Assembly: GCA_016721905.1 (NCBI GenBank)
Contig: JADKHH010000003.1
Location: 384,982-448,981 of the forward strand
Length of the DNA stretch: 64,000 nucleotides
Source of the DNA: Candidatus Opimibacter skivensis
GTDB taxonomy: Bacteria; Bacteroidota; Bacteroidia; Chitinophagales; Saprospiraceae
Direction of reading: 5' to 3'
Within the stretch, counting starts at the first letter, position 1; every line of letters starts with the position of its first letter. The notes below the pieces were generated by a model. The model did no database searches and was not told the DNA's origin. It was given only the letters and a program-made list of their open reading frames with translations. Shown here in pieces: positions 9,823-18,822 of the stretch. A program made the translations under genes and the position numbers.

Positions 9823-10593
9823 ATGAGAAATCTAATCTTAGTCTTTATCCTCCTGTCTTCTATATGTGTGCTTTCGCAGGCACAGGGTACACAAGGCACT
9901 CAACCGGATCAACTCCAAAAGGCCACTGATTTCAGTGGTGGATATGGTCATTTTTTCACGGGCATGGGGTGGATCGAACCAGCTGATCTGGTCAGCCATC
10001 TTCAGAGCCCTGCAGTATTCGGTTCGTCGTTTGCATGGGACAATGTGGCGATCAATACCGGTGTTGAAGGATACGCCGAAATTCACAGGTTACTTGTCGG
10101 CGGTGGCGGTTTTGGACTGATTACGCAGAACATGGAATCAGATCGTGGTGTGTTACGGTTTGGATTTGGAGGTGGTTATGCCAAAGTAGGGTATGTGGTC
10201 TACCAGCAGCCCCGCTACTTTGCATCGCTGATGGCCGGATTTGGAGGAGGGGTCATGTATGTGGGAATCGAAAATACTTCAGATCAAACACCTATTTATT
10301 TCAGCAGTAATACACCTGTCCTTCCTCGTGGGGATGAAGATTATTTCAGGGGATATATCCTTTATGACCTGGCGGTCAACAATAAATCTATCGCCACTAA
10401 AATCAATCAGAGCAGCCGGAAATTCGGAGGCCTTATGTTTGGACTTGATCTCGGTGCCACGATAGCACTTCCTGTTGATACCTGGAGAGATGATGTGGGC
10501 ACAGTCACAGGCATTCCTTCTCCTGGCTCTTTTGTAAGCCCTTATCTCCGCCTGACTATTGGAGGAGGAGGGTTTAGGAAGCATTATGACTAG
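9823..10593 (+). CDS. Putative outer-membrane beta-barrel protein, unknown function
   Basis: 256 residues with a clear signal peptide ('LILVFILLSSICVLSQAQG'). The mature part is rich in glycine and aromatic residues in alternating pattern ('LVGGGGFGLITQN', 'LRFGFGGGYAKVGYVVY', 'SLMAGFGGGVMYVG', 'GGLMFGLDLGATIAL', 'SPYLRLTIGGGGF'), as in small outer-membrane barrels. There is no cysteine lipobox and no T9SS tail. I do not recognise a named family. It stands alone, divergent from the Ycf48-like gene and convergent with the next one. Confidence 0.7.
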   Translation: MRNLILVFILLSSICVLSQAQGTQGTQPDQLQKATDFSGGYGHFFTGMGWIEPADLVSHLQSPAVFGSSFAWDNVAINTGVEGYAEIHRLLVGGGGFGLITQNMESDRGVLRFGFGGGYAKVGYVVYQQPRYFASLMAGFGGGVMYVGIENTSDQTPIYFSSNTPVLPRGDEDYFRGYILYDLAVNNKSIATKINQSSRKFGGLMFGLDLGATIALPVDTWRDDVGTVTGIPSPGSFVSPYLRLTIGGGGFRKHYD

Positions 10594-10625
10594 CGATAGT
10601 TCAAGCTAATCCGCTGAAGTCCTGA

Positions 10626-11177
10626 TCAAAACCCAAAACCGAGATGTAAGGCTAAAGCTTGTGTGTATCCTGAATCCTTTTCGGGGCCAAAGCGTCCAGG
10701 AGCTACGATTTCGATGAAAAACACCTGTTTTTTTCCTCTGCAGATTACCTGGTTGATGAGTGGAGTAAAGCCAAACTGGTTTGTGCCCATATCAAAAGCA
10801 GCCCGTATACCAAATGTGAAGCCTTTCGAGATTGGAAACAGGAAACCAGGATGTACGAGCAGGTGGGTCTCATAGGGCGTATCCGAATTTGCATACGGTT
10901 TGAGAAAGGGAACAAATTCCAAATCAAAAAGAACCTTTCCATTTGTGTGAAAAGTGACCCCAAGCGGGAAGCCGATTTCATAAAAGTTTTGCTCATTCAG
11001 AAAATGAGATTCACCATTCTGGAAAGCCACGATTGGCTGCACAACCCCAAAATGGAAGCCGGCCAGGCCGTTTGGATGAGCATTCATGTTTTGGCTTACG
11101 GGGATGGAGTCCTGGCTGTGGGTGATTACTGGCCAAAGACCCAGGCAGAGGAAAAGGTGTAGAAGCGTTTTTTTCAT
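10626..11177 (-). CDS. Secreted hypothetical protein, probable outer-membrane barrel
   Basis: I chose the start at 11177 (Met-Lys-Lys-Thr), because the frame's earlier Met adds 12 residues before an otherwise standard signal peptide ('LLHLFLCLGLWPVITHSQ'). The mature protein of about 160 residues alternates hydrophobic and polar residues with many Gly and Phe ('GLAGFHFGVVQPIVAF', 'IGFPLGVTFHTNGKV', 'GFTFGIRAAFDMGTNQFG') and ends 'LALHLGFGF', a terminal aromatic as in many outer-membrane barrels. Family unknown. It converges on the 9823 gene with 32 bp between stops. Confidence 0.7.
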   Translation of the reverse strand: MKKTLLHLFLCLGLWPVITHSQDSIPVSQNMNAHPNGLAGFHFGVVQPIVAFQNGESHFLNEQNFYEIGFPLGVTFHTNGKVLFDLEFVPFLKPYANSDTPYETHLLVHPGFLFPISKGFTFGIRAAFDMGTNQFGFTPLINQVICRGKKQVFFIEIVAPGRFGPEKDSGYTQALALHLGFGF

Positions 11178-11335
11178 ATAGATTGATTTAGGATAAAGAT
11201 GACGTAGATACAAATAAAGACAAAAATATCCTTAATACAAAAAGTAGTTAGTGAAATAATTTAAGGGTAACTAAATTTGCACGTCGTGTTTGCCAATCCA
11301 TGTGTCGGGTAGTGATTTCGTCAGTAGTCTTTTTC

Positions 11336-11390
11336 GCTCGTCAGGATACGAGCATATATTGCATTCAAGTCTGAAGACTTGAACGAGCGG
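11336..11390. repeat. Dispersed two-hairpin element, copy 2
   Basis: Hairpin CTCGT-CAGGAT-ACGAG, then a CATATATTGCA spacer, then TTCAAGTCT-GA-AGACTTGAA, ending in GAGC. The layout and the second stem match copy 1 at 4322-4381. Here it lies between divergent genes, so it cannot simply be a shared terminator. Confidence 0.7.
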
Positions 11391-11398
11391 CAACATTA

Positions 11399-11460
11399 AT
11401 TAAAAAAGCTTTTATGTAGAGACGCGATTAATCGCGTCTCTACATAAAAGCTTTTTTAAT
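11399..11460. repeat. Perfect 62-bp palindrome
   Basis: Positions 11399-11429 are the exact reverse complement of 11430-11460, with no loop. The outer part contains AAAAAAGCTTTTATG and the centre GACGCGATTAATCGCGTC. On either strand it ends in a run of six T, so it could act as a bidirectional terminator, although it lies in the 400-bp gap between divergent genes. Confidence 0.92.
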
Positions 11461-11468
11461 CTCCTACA

Positions 11469-11545
11469 AACCCATCAACTCATCAACCCATCAACCGATA
11501 AACCTCTCACTCTCTTACATCCTCTTACTCTCTTACATCTTTCTT
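11469..11545. repeat. Degenerate pyrimidine-rich short tandem repeats
   Basis: ACCCATCAACTCATCAACCCATCA-type units (about 9 bp) followed by CTCTTACATC-type units (about 9-10 bp, three copies). They resemble the CTCTCACG arrays in composition. They end about 30 bp before the ATG at 11578, so they are probably transcribed as leader or lie in the promoter region. Confidence 0.6.
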
Positions 11546-11577
11546 AGTATCTTTAGACTATACCTCCCATCAACCTT

Positions 11578-14493
11578 ATGTCCAAACGCGTTTTATACTT
11601 TCTACCGGTTTTCCTTATCATCACTGCAATTGCTCTGCCTTTGTCGGGTCAGGTATCCAACCCTGAGGCCATAAAGAAGCTGATCAGCAAGTACAAATCG
11701 GATGCACGTGGCCCATATCTTGACATCCGATGGTTTTGTAAGGATGGCTCAACCCGTGCAGCCCGTGATCCGTGTCCAGGTGAGAAGCAAGGTTATCAGC
11801 ACGCCAGGTATAAAGATGAAGTCAAAAGACTCGCTGAAAAGGAACATATCTTCCTCGGACAGATACTGGCCTCTACGCCTCATGAGGATTTCTGGGATGG
11901 AGACAAGGCCCAGTCACGTCTCAAGCAGTATCAGCTCGGGCTATATCTTCAAAACGTAGATCATGGCTGGGTAAACCAACGTGCACAATTCTATCGCGGA
12001 GCTGTGCAGGTGGAAGATGAAAATGAGTGGGGGATTGAGTTTTATCAATGGCTACTGTCGGATGCAGATAAGATCGCAACGCATTATTTCCTGATTCGCC
12101 AGAGTGCTAAGGATATCCCGCATCATGCTGAGAATAACAACACACAGCTTGTGCGCGCCTTATCCAGCGAGATCGCCGAAGAGTTTCCCGCTTTCCAGGA
12201 TTTACGGATCAAAATCCATGGGCTTCCGGATGCAAAGCTGATCCAACAGGTGCAGCAGTTCCAACAGCAAAATCTGAAAAAGATTCCTGCTGACCTGACG
12301 CCAAAGTTTGATGCATTGATCAGTGGCCTGAAAATCATGTACCGTCCCTTTGATGTCAGTGACTTTGTGGTCCATCGCAAAAAGTTCCCATTGGGAATGG
12401 AAGCAGATAATATCATGCTGAAATTTGTAACACAATATCCCGGGTTAACTACTCCCGCAGCGCGATGCCAGCTCATGAGCCAGACAGCACTTCAACTGCG
12501 CCGGCAAATCACCACCCCCATGAAGGGCAATGCTCGATTGGCACTGATTGATATTTCGAACAAATTAGAGAGCCTGATCAACCAGGAGATATCCCAATGG
12601 AAACCAACCTCATTGAAGGAGCTACTTACACAGGTATATTGCCTTTCAGAAGCTGCCGCCGGATTTGGATTTCTCGAGTTGTGGGAATGGGATCAATTAC
12701 GCAAAGCCATGGAATTACCGGGGGGTAAATCAATAACCTTACAAAAGCTGAGTGAATTCAGTGATGCCGGTCGCCAGATAGCAGAGTGGGGGCAGGTATG
12801 GTTCGTGCCAATTATTTTCCGGTCATCAATCTATACAAGGACTTTGAACCTTTAGCCAATGGATTTTTTGATGACAGAGTACGATCTTCGGTGCTGTTAC
12901 ATCTGGGACTTGCCGTAAGCCGTCTTGGTGATGAGTTTGCGCGGGAAGCTGATTTTTCGAATGATGTATTGGCTATACCTGACCAGTCTGCCATCCGTGG
13001 GCTCAATCCTGGTTATGCCGCAGGTCAGTTGATTGTAGTGACTGAATCAACTAAGGATATGGTGCTTTCTCCTGATAAGATATATGTCTTTTATCAGGCA
13101 CCGGAGAATCTAAAACCAGTAGCCGGTATTGCTACGGTCACGGAAGGTAATATGGTTTCCCATGTGCAATTGTTGGCCAGAAACCTGGGCATTCCTAATG
13201 CTGTCGTCTCTAAGGAGAATATGGAAGCCATACGCGCTTTTCACCTGCTTGATGTTTTCTATGCGGTTTCTAACAAAGGCACGGTGATCATCAAGCCTTG
13301 GTTTACGATGGCGCCATGGGAGTTTGAACTTTTTAAAAAGAAAAAAGAACGGGAAGAAAAAATTTCGGTTCCAGTAGATCGGATTTTACTGGATAATCCA
13401 ACATCCTCAATCTCAACAAGTAAATGCATCACAATCAGGAAAAGTGTGTGGCCCGAAAGCGGCTAACCTCGGTCAGTTGAAGAAGATGTTTCCTGACAAT
13501 GTGGTAGAAGGAATAGTATTACCATTTTCGATTTTCAGACAACATATGGACCAGACCATTCCCGGACATCAAACCACGTATTGGAACATGATGTACGGTA
13601 CTTTTAAAGAAGGAGAGCGAATGCGTAGCAGCGGAGCATCTGAACCTGATATAGAAGCATTCCTTTTACATGGTTTGGATTCCCTGCGTGGGTTAATTAA
13701 AAAGATGCCTTTGCTTCCTTCGTTTAAAAGTGAAATGCAGCAACAATTCCAGGCAGCCTTTGGTCTGCCGCTGGGCAAGGTGCCTGTCTTTGTGCGAAGT
13801 GATACCAACATGGAAGACCTCAAGGACTTTACAGGTGCGGGTCTTAACCTCACGGTCTTCAATGTCGTTGATGTTGAAAAGATATACCAGGGCATTCGTG
13901 ATGTATGGGCTTCACCGTATACGGAGCGGAGTTTTAAGTGGAGGCAGCGGTACCTGAACAATCCTGAGAATGTATTTCCATCCATTGTGATTATTCCAAG
14001 TGTGGATGCTGATCATTCAGGCGTGATGGTTACTAAAGGTGTTACAACAGGAAGTGAGAAAGACATTACGGTTGCTTTCAATCATGGGGTTGGTGGTGCT
14101 GTGGATGGTCAGGCTGCAGAATCATGGTTGCTGAATGCCAATGGTGCGGATTTGCTGCTTACACCAGCCAGGGAGTCATCTTATCTTTCCATACCAGCCA
14201 CAGGTGGGAGCCTACGCAGACCAGCTACATTTGAAAGCAGAATTCTTACACCCGCGCATCTTAAAGAATTGAGAACACTGGCGGCGAGGATACTTAAGGA
14301 ATTGCCAAATGCACCAGGCATCAGCACTACGGGTCCATTTGATATGGAGCTTGGTTTTAAGGATGATAAGATGTGGCTTTTCCAGGTTCGTCCTTTTGTA
14401 GAAAACAAACAGGCTGCCGCATCTGTATACTTGCAGTTTATAACTCCTGAGTTTGACGGCGGGCAATCAGTTTCACTTGATATGACTATATAA
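11578..14493 (+). CDS. Exported dikinase-like protein: phosphohistidine domain then PPDK/PEPS-type ATP-grasp (two frameshifts)
   Basis: About 970 residues when three frames are joined (11578-12790, 12790-13400, then to 14493). The N-terminus is a signal peptide ('RVLYFLPVFLIITAIALPL', then SGQ), followed by about 370 mostly helical residues I do not recognise. A swivelling phosphohistidine domain follows ('VSHVQLLARNLGIPNAVV', His codon at 13161), then the pyruvate-phosphate-dikinase ATP-binding domain: 'GPKAANLGQLKKMFP', 'FVRSDTNMEDLKDFTGAG', 'VWASPYTERSFKWRQ', 'MWLFQVRPF'. No PEP/pyruvate barrel is present. Phosphohistidine before ATP-grasp is the order of glucan water dikinases, the reverse of PEP synthase. 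The first shift is in the G5 run at 12787-12792 (one G missing would restore the frame) and the second between 13380 and 13440. Both look like base-calling errors. An ATP-dependent enzyme with an export signal is odd; the substrate is unknown. Confidence 0.8.
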
Positions 14494-14495
14494 AT

Positions 14496-15755
14496 ATGGT
14501 ATTCCGAAGCATTGCACTCACGGTTATCTTGGTTTGCATTTTCAGCACGGGTGCACCATCATATCCGATTGATGCGTATCAACTCACCAATATTCGCCGG
14601 CTTGATTATTTGCAACAAGTCGTGGATGGAGACATCAAAGGCACTTTGCCAGTGCCGGGCGCGATGAAGTCTATCAATGACATCTGCCTTAACCTGATGA
14701 ATCCGATGGGAGATAGTCTTTACAAAATCCCAGCTCCTGATCCGGCCTTGCAGAAAGCCTTGAATAGTTTGTTTCCTGGACTCAATGAGAATTACAGTGT
14801 GGCCTTGCTTGATATTACGGTAGGAAGACCTGCCCGATACGCAAGCCGCAAGGAAACAGCAGGATACCAGCCCGGCAGTGTTGGTAAGCTTGCTGTTTTG
14901 TTAGCTGTTTTTACAGAGCTGGCTAAAATTTATCCCGACTCTTTTGCTATGCGGCAGGAGCTTTTATGTACGAAAGAAGTTCGCGGTGGCGTGTGGGCGT
15001 TGACAGATGAACATACAGTGTCCATTTTCAACACACAAACACAGACCCTTAAGAAAAGGCAGGTGCAGGCGAATGATGTGTTCCTGCTTTACGAGTGGCT
15101 TGATTATATGATGTCGGTCAGCAACAATGGTGCTGCAGCTGTATGCTGGCGCGAGGCAATCCTGATGCGCGCATTTGGAAAGGATTATCCGAATCTGACA
15201 GAAGCCAAGGCTGAGGAATATTTTAAAGCAACACCTAAATCCGAGTTGTCAGAACTTGCTATCCAAGTTGTCAACGACCCGTTGCGTGAACTAGGCATTG
15301 CACATGATGAGTGGCGGCTCGGTACGATGTTTACCAGCGGTGCATCCGGGCGCATTCCTCCGAAGGGTGGAAGCATTGGTACACCACTGGGATTGATGAA
15401 ATTCCTGATCAAGATGGAACGCGGCCTTGCTGTAGATGAAGAGAGCAGTCTTGAAATGAAAAGATTGTTTTACATGACGGACAGGCGCATACGCTATGCA
15501 TCAGCACCGGCTTTGCGTAACGCAGCCGTCTATTTCAAATCCGGGAGCTTGTATAAATGCCGCCCCGAGGAAGGTTATTCCTGTGCAAAGTATAAAGGCA
15601 ATGTGGACAATTTTATGAACAGTGTCGCCATCATCGAACATCCTGATGGTACGACCTACATGGTAGCACTCATGTCCAATGTGCGCAAGAAGAACAGCGC
15701 CAATGATCATATGGCACTCGCTGCAGCCATTGATAAAAAGGTTCGGGGACTATAA
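14496..15755 (+). CDS. Exported class A beta-lactamase-fold serine hydrolase
   Basis: 419 residues with a signal peptide (about 1-24). The class A motifs are recognisable: SxxK as 'PGSVGKLAVLL', SxN as 'SVSNNGAAAV' and KTG as 'FKSGSLYK'. Length and inserts exceed a typical beta-lactamase (about 290 residues), so it may be a DD-peptidase, esterase or inactive relative. The ATG lies two bases after the stop of the dikinase-like gene, so the two are almost certainly co-transcribed and translationally linked. A related class A-fold hydrolase is encoded in the opposing operon (18823-19818). I infer a periplasmic or surface enzyme working with the exported dikinase; the substrate cannot be read. 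Confidence 0.85.
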   Translation: MVFRSIALTVILVCIFSTGAPSYPIDAYQLTNIRRLDYLQQVVDGDIKGTLPVPGAMKSINDICLNLMNPMGDSLYKIPAPDPALQKALNSLFPGLNENYSVALLDITVGRPARYASRKETAGYQPGSVGKLAVLLAVFTELAKIYPDSFAMRQELLCTKEVRGGVWALTDEHTVSIFNTQTQTLKKRQVQANDVFLLYEWLDYMMSVSNNGAAAVCWREAILMRAFGKDYPNLTEAKAEEYFKATPKSELSELAIQVVNDPLRELGIAHDEWRLGTMFTSGASGRIPPKGGSIGTPLGLMKFLIKMERGLAVDEESSLEMKRLFYMTDRRIRYASAPALRNAAVYFKSGSLYKCRPEEGYSCAKYKGNVDNFMNSVAIIEHPDGTTYMVALMSNVRKKNSANDHMALAAAIDKKVRGL

Positions 15756-15784
15756 AATCAGGATCTTCCGACATCTCCTTTTTT

Positions 15785-15868
15785 AGTGGGGTTAAAACCC
15801 CACTTTACAAAATCCGTCGTGCCTACGGCACTTGTGTCGATGATTTGTTATCATCGATCTTTTTAGAA
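15785..15868. repeat. Dispersed three-hairpin element, copy 1
   Basis: Three consecutive stems: AGTGGGGTT-AA-AACCCCACT, then GTGCCTACGGCAC (stem GTGCC/GGCAC), then TCGATGAT-TTGTT-ATCATCGA, ending TCTTTTTAGAAT. A second copy of nearly the same sequence and order lies at 20238-20331. Here it sits between convergent genes, 30 bp after the rightward operon, and could be a bidirectional terminator. Confidence 0.85.
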
Positions 15869-15889
15869 TGATTTTATGATGGATGCTTT

Positions 15890-15993
15890 TGGGCCTCTTA
15901 TGCCTCTTGAGCCTTTTCGGCCTCTCACGTTCTCACGTTCTCACATTCTCACGATCTCACGCTCTCACGTTCTCACGCTCTCACGTTCTCACG
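15890..15993. repeat. GCCTCTT units followed by CTCTCACG array
   Basis: 15890-15921 holds loose units GGCCTCTTAT, GCCTCTTGA, GCCTTTTCG. From 15922 there are about nine units of CTCTCACG/TTCTCACG. The array abuts the leftward transporter gene so exactly that the TGA stop (15989-15991) is the first TGA of the minus-strand repeat CGTGAGAA. Confidence 0.9.
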
Positions 15994-18808
15994 CCTGAGC
16001 CAGCATCTTCTTAGCCAGCATACTGATCCTTGGATTATCATCCTTTGCAGCCAGGTGTAGTAACGGTGTATATTTTTCCTTAGCGATGGCTTCTATTAAA
16101 GAGAGGACAGCCAACTTAACAAGATCATCATCGCCTTTCAGCAAGCGCTCAAAGCTTGATTGTTTGGTCAATACTTCAAGATCCAGCCTGGCCATCACAT
16201 CATCAGACATCGTTTCCAGTGAGGCTGTTTCCACGATAGGCATGACTATCTTTTTCAAAGCAGGCTCCAGGATATTATCCAGCAATTCAATTGCATTCAT
16301 TCGGACGGCAGGGTCTTCATGGTGGAGTTCCTTGAATAAAGGTAAAATGACATTCGGTGGATAAGCCAGGCCGATGACCCAAAAAATATGTTCAAGGATG
16401 TTATTGCGTCTCCTCTCCAGTAACTCTATCAATTCATTCAGCGCCAAGCTGATCTTTTGATCATCCTTGTATCTCTCCAGGCTGTGTTGTGCTGTATAGC
16501 TCAAGACAAGTGTGTCTTTGTAAAGGTCAATATCCCCGGTGATAACGGGTATCAGGCGCTTCCAGCCAATGGTGAGATGTGGAAACCGGGCTTTGATCTT
16601 GTGCAGGGATTCAAGGGCTTCCATTTTTACGATTGGATCCTCTTGCTGCACTAACGCAAAAAGATAATCGACGGCTTGCTGGGTTTCCATCGTTTCCGCG
16701 AGTGCAGGTAATTGAATCAGCAGATCTGTTTTTGTCTCCAGGGCACGGCTCACATCTTCCAGTATCGGCAGTAATTCTGCAGGTTCATATCTGGCAAGTG
16801 CTTTTCTGGCGGCGGATCTTGTTGATTTATTTGGGAGAAATGAAAGTAGTGTCTTGATAAAGCAATGTGCCTGGCTGCTACCAGCGGATAGAATAGCTTG
16901 TTTGACAACAGCCGGACTGAGGTCTTTCATGTAGTCTTCCAGGATGGGATAGAAAGCCGCAAGTTTTCCATAGCCGATGGTTCGTGCGATCATGATCTTG
17001 AATGCTTCCAGGTCTTTTGGCGCATTCAGGTTTTTCGATTGTTCTAATTTTTCCTGCAGTCGTTCCTGGAGTTTAAACATAGCCTGCATGTCGGGATTAT
17101 CGCAGGCTTCTGTCGCAAGCCCTACAAGTGCTGCACCGTTGACAGCAGGATCTTCATCCAGCAGATAGGCATTGATCATGTCTACGCGGTTTTGCCTTGT
17201 TTGGGCCAACAGGGTGGAAAAAGCCCTTGATCTGACTTCATCGTCAGGATCTTTTAATAAAGGCTCTATAATACCTGTGATGGTATGGTCGGTGGAATAA
17301 TAAAGGCAGCGTAAAGCGGCCTGACGCACTATAGGAGATTCGTGAGCCAGCAAAGGAATCGTATCGGGCATCAGCCTGGCATCCTTGCTCTCTTCAATTC
17401 TGGCCAACAGGTAAAGAATTTGTTTAGTCGTCCCTGTCTGGAGTGTGCGACGGATACCACCTATCACTGAAGTGGCCGTGTGACGAAATTCCTTTTTCGT
17501 CGAAGGTTGTCTCGTCATACCTGCCCTGGCTTCAAAAGCAAGAACGTATTCTCTACGCAAACGAATGGCGAAGTATATCCAAAGGAAAATAAGTAGCAGG
17601 ATCATAGCGCAAACGGCGCGGACGGAAAGGTTAAGTCCGTTGACCAGAAAGATGAGGATGATCCCACCGATGCCTGTAGCGGTTGTGTCCACGAAGACAT
17701 CAATAAATGTTTTCGCCTGGCTTTTGATTGCCATGGGGATAGGCAGGATGAGTAATTCAGTGACGGCCTTATTAATGGATTGCTTCAAGGAGATATCCAG
17801 GATTTTAAGGCTTGTTCCGGCCCAAAGCACCGGCGTATAGAGCACTGCCGCTGCGCCGGCAAAGAGGACTGCCGGTGAAACAAAAAGGCTTCTGCCGACA
17901 CCAAGGGCCGCCAGGACACGCTGTGTGACCAGCAGTTGAACACCGAGGGAGATTACATTGGCTGTGGAAAACCAAAAGCCAAAGAAGGCTGTGAGCTTTT
18001 CAGGATCTTGTATCCGCTGTGAGGCAATGGAGCTAAATTGGAATTCAATTAATTTGCTCACGACTACACTGATCCCCATGATCAGGGCCAGGAAGGTCAG
18101 ATGTTTTGAATTACGGATCAGTCGCAGCGGATACTCATGCAGTGTCTTTGTCTGGCGGCTTTGGACAGTCCGGTTAAATTCAGGAACGAAGGTTAGCCAT
18201 ATGCGTTGATTGACCCTCATGCCCACCATCAGCATAGCGGAGGCAACCAGCAGGATATTTTTACCGTCCATCAATGGTGCAAGCGCAGAAGTAATATAGC
18301 CGCCGCTGATCCCGCCGGCGATGGCCCCTGCTCCGATGATTCCGAAAAGGCGCTTAGCTTCCAGCGAACTGAAGACAAGATTACCGAGTAGCCAGAATTG
18401 AGAAGTAGTGATCAGCCCAAACAAGGCCACGCCGATATAAAAAACATAACTCATCCAGTCTTTAAAGAAGTCAAGATGGAGCAGGATCGCAAATGAGATC
18501 AGGGCGAAAATCGAGATCATGTAGGTCCGTGCCATGATCGTGCCCAATGGCAAACGGTTCAATAATCGTGAATAGGCAGTAGCGACGGCCAAAGCTGTAA
18601 GTGCGACCAGCAGGAAGACGAGCGGCAATTTGTCGATACCGGCAGTAGCGAGGAATTGGGCATTGACGACGGGCTTGACGATCCAGAGGCATTGGATCAG
18701 CAGGAATACATTGAGCTGCATGAGCAATACACGTCGGAATTCACCCACGCGGATGTCAAACATCCGAAGGAAGAAGTCTTTTCCCTTCGACAGCAGCGCT
18801 TCAAACAT
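15989..18808 (-). CDS. ATP/ADP-translocase-like (NTT/AAA family) membrane transporter with C-terminal HEAT repeats
   Basis: 939 residues. The first 440 or so hold about 12 membrane segments and resemble the plastid/Chlamydia/Rickettsia nucleotide transporter family: 'LEAKRLFGIIGAGAIAGG', 'LKQSINKAVTELLILPIP' and 'KTFIDVFVDTTATGIGG' correspond to conserved family stretches. The remaining 490 or so residues are HEAT/armadillo-like repeats ('VRQAALRCLYYSTD', 'DEVRSRAFSTLLAQ', 'AVRMNAIELLDNIL', 'DNPRISMLAKKML'), probably cytoplasmic. Family members with HEAT tails occur outside intracellular parasites, so nucleotide exchange is plausible but unproven. It starts 14 bp after the serine hydrolase gene (18823-19818) and converges on the dikinase operon. 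If it moves nucleotides outward it could supply the exported dikinase; this is inference. Confidence 0.82.
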   Translation of the reverse strand: MFEALLSKGKDFFLRMFDIRVGEFRRVLLMQLNVFLLIQCLWIVKPVVNAQFLATAGIDKLPLVFLLVALTALAVATAYSRLLNRLPLGTIMARTYMISIFALISFAILLHLDFFKDWMSYVFYIGVALFGLITTSQFWLLGNLVFSSLEAKRLFGIIGAGAIAGGISGGYITSALAPLMDGKNILLVASAMLMVGMRVNQRIWLTFVPEFNRTVQSRQTKTLHEYPLRLIRNSKHLTFLALIMGISVVVSKLIEFQFSSIASQRIQDPEKLTAFFGFWFSTANVISLGVQLLVTQRVLAALGVGRSLFVSPAVLFAGAAAVLYTPVLWAGTSLKILDISLKQSINKAVTELLILPIPMAIKSQAKTFIDVFVDTTATGIGGIILIFLVNGLNLSVRAVCAMILLLIFLWIYFAIRLRREYVLAFEARAGMTRQPSTKKEFRHTATSVIGGIRRTLQTGTTKQILYLLARIEESKDARLMPDTIPLLAHESPIVRQAALRCLYYSTDHTITGIIEPLLKDPDDEVRSRAFSTLLAQTRQNRVDMINAYLLDEDPAVNGAALVGLATEACDNPDMQAMFKLQERLQEKLEQSKNLNAPKDLEAFKIMIARTIGYGKLAAFYPILEDYMKDLSPAVVKQAILSAGSSQAHCFIKTLLSFLPNKSTRSAARKALARYEPAELLPILEDVSRALETKTDLLIQLPALAETMETQQAVDYLFALVQQEDPIVKMEALESLHKIKARFPHLTIGWKRLIPVITGDIDLYKDTLVLSYTAQHSLERYKDDQKISLALNELIELLERRRNNILEHIFWVIGLAYPPNVILPLFKELHHEDPAVRMNAIELLDNILEPALKKIVMPIVETASLETMSDDVMARLDLEVLTKQSSFERLLKGDDDLVKLAVLSLIEAIAKEKYTPLLHLAAKDDNPRISMLAKKMLAQA

Positions 18809-18822
18809 ATGAGGCTGCTAAT

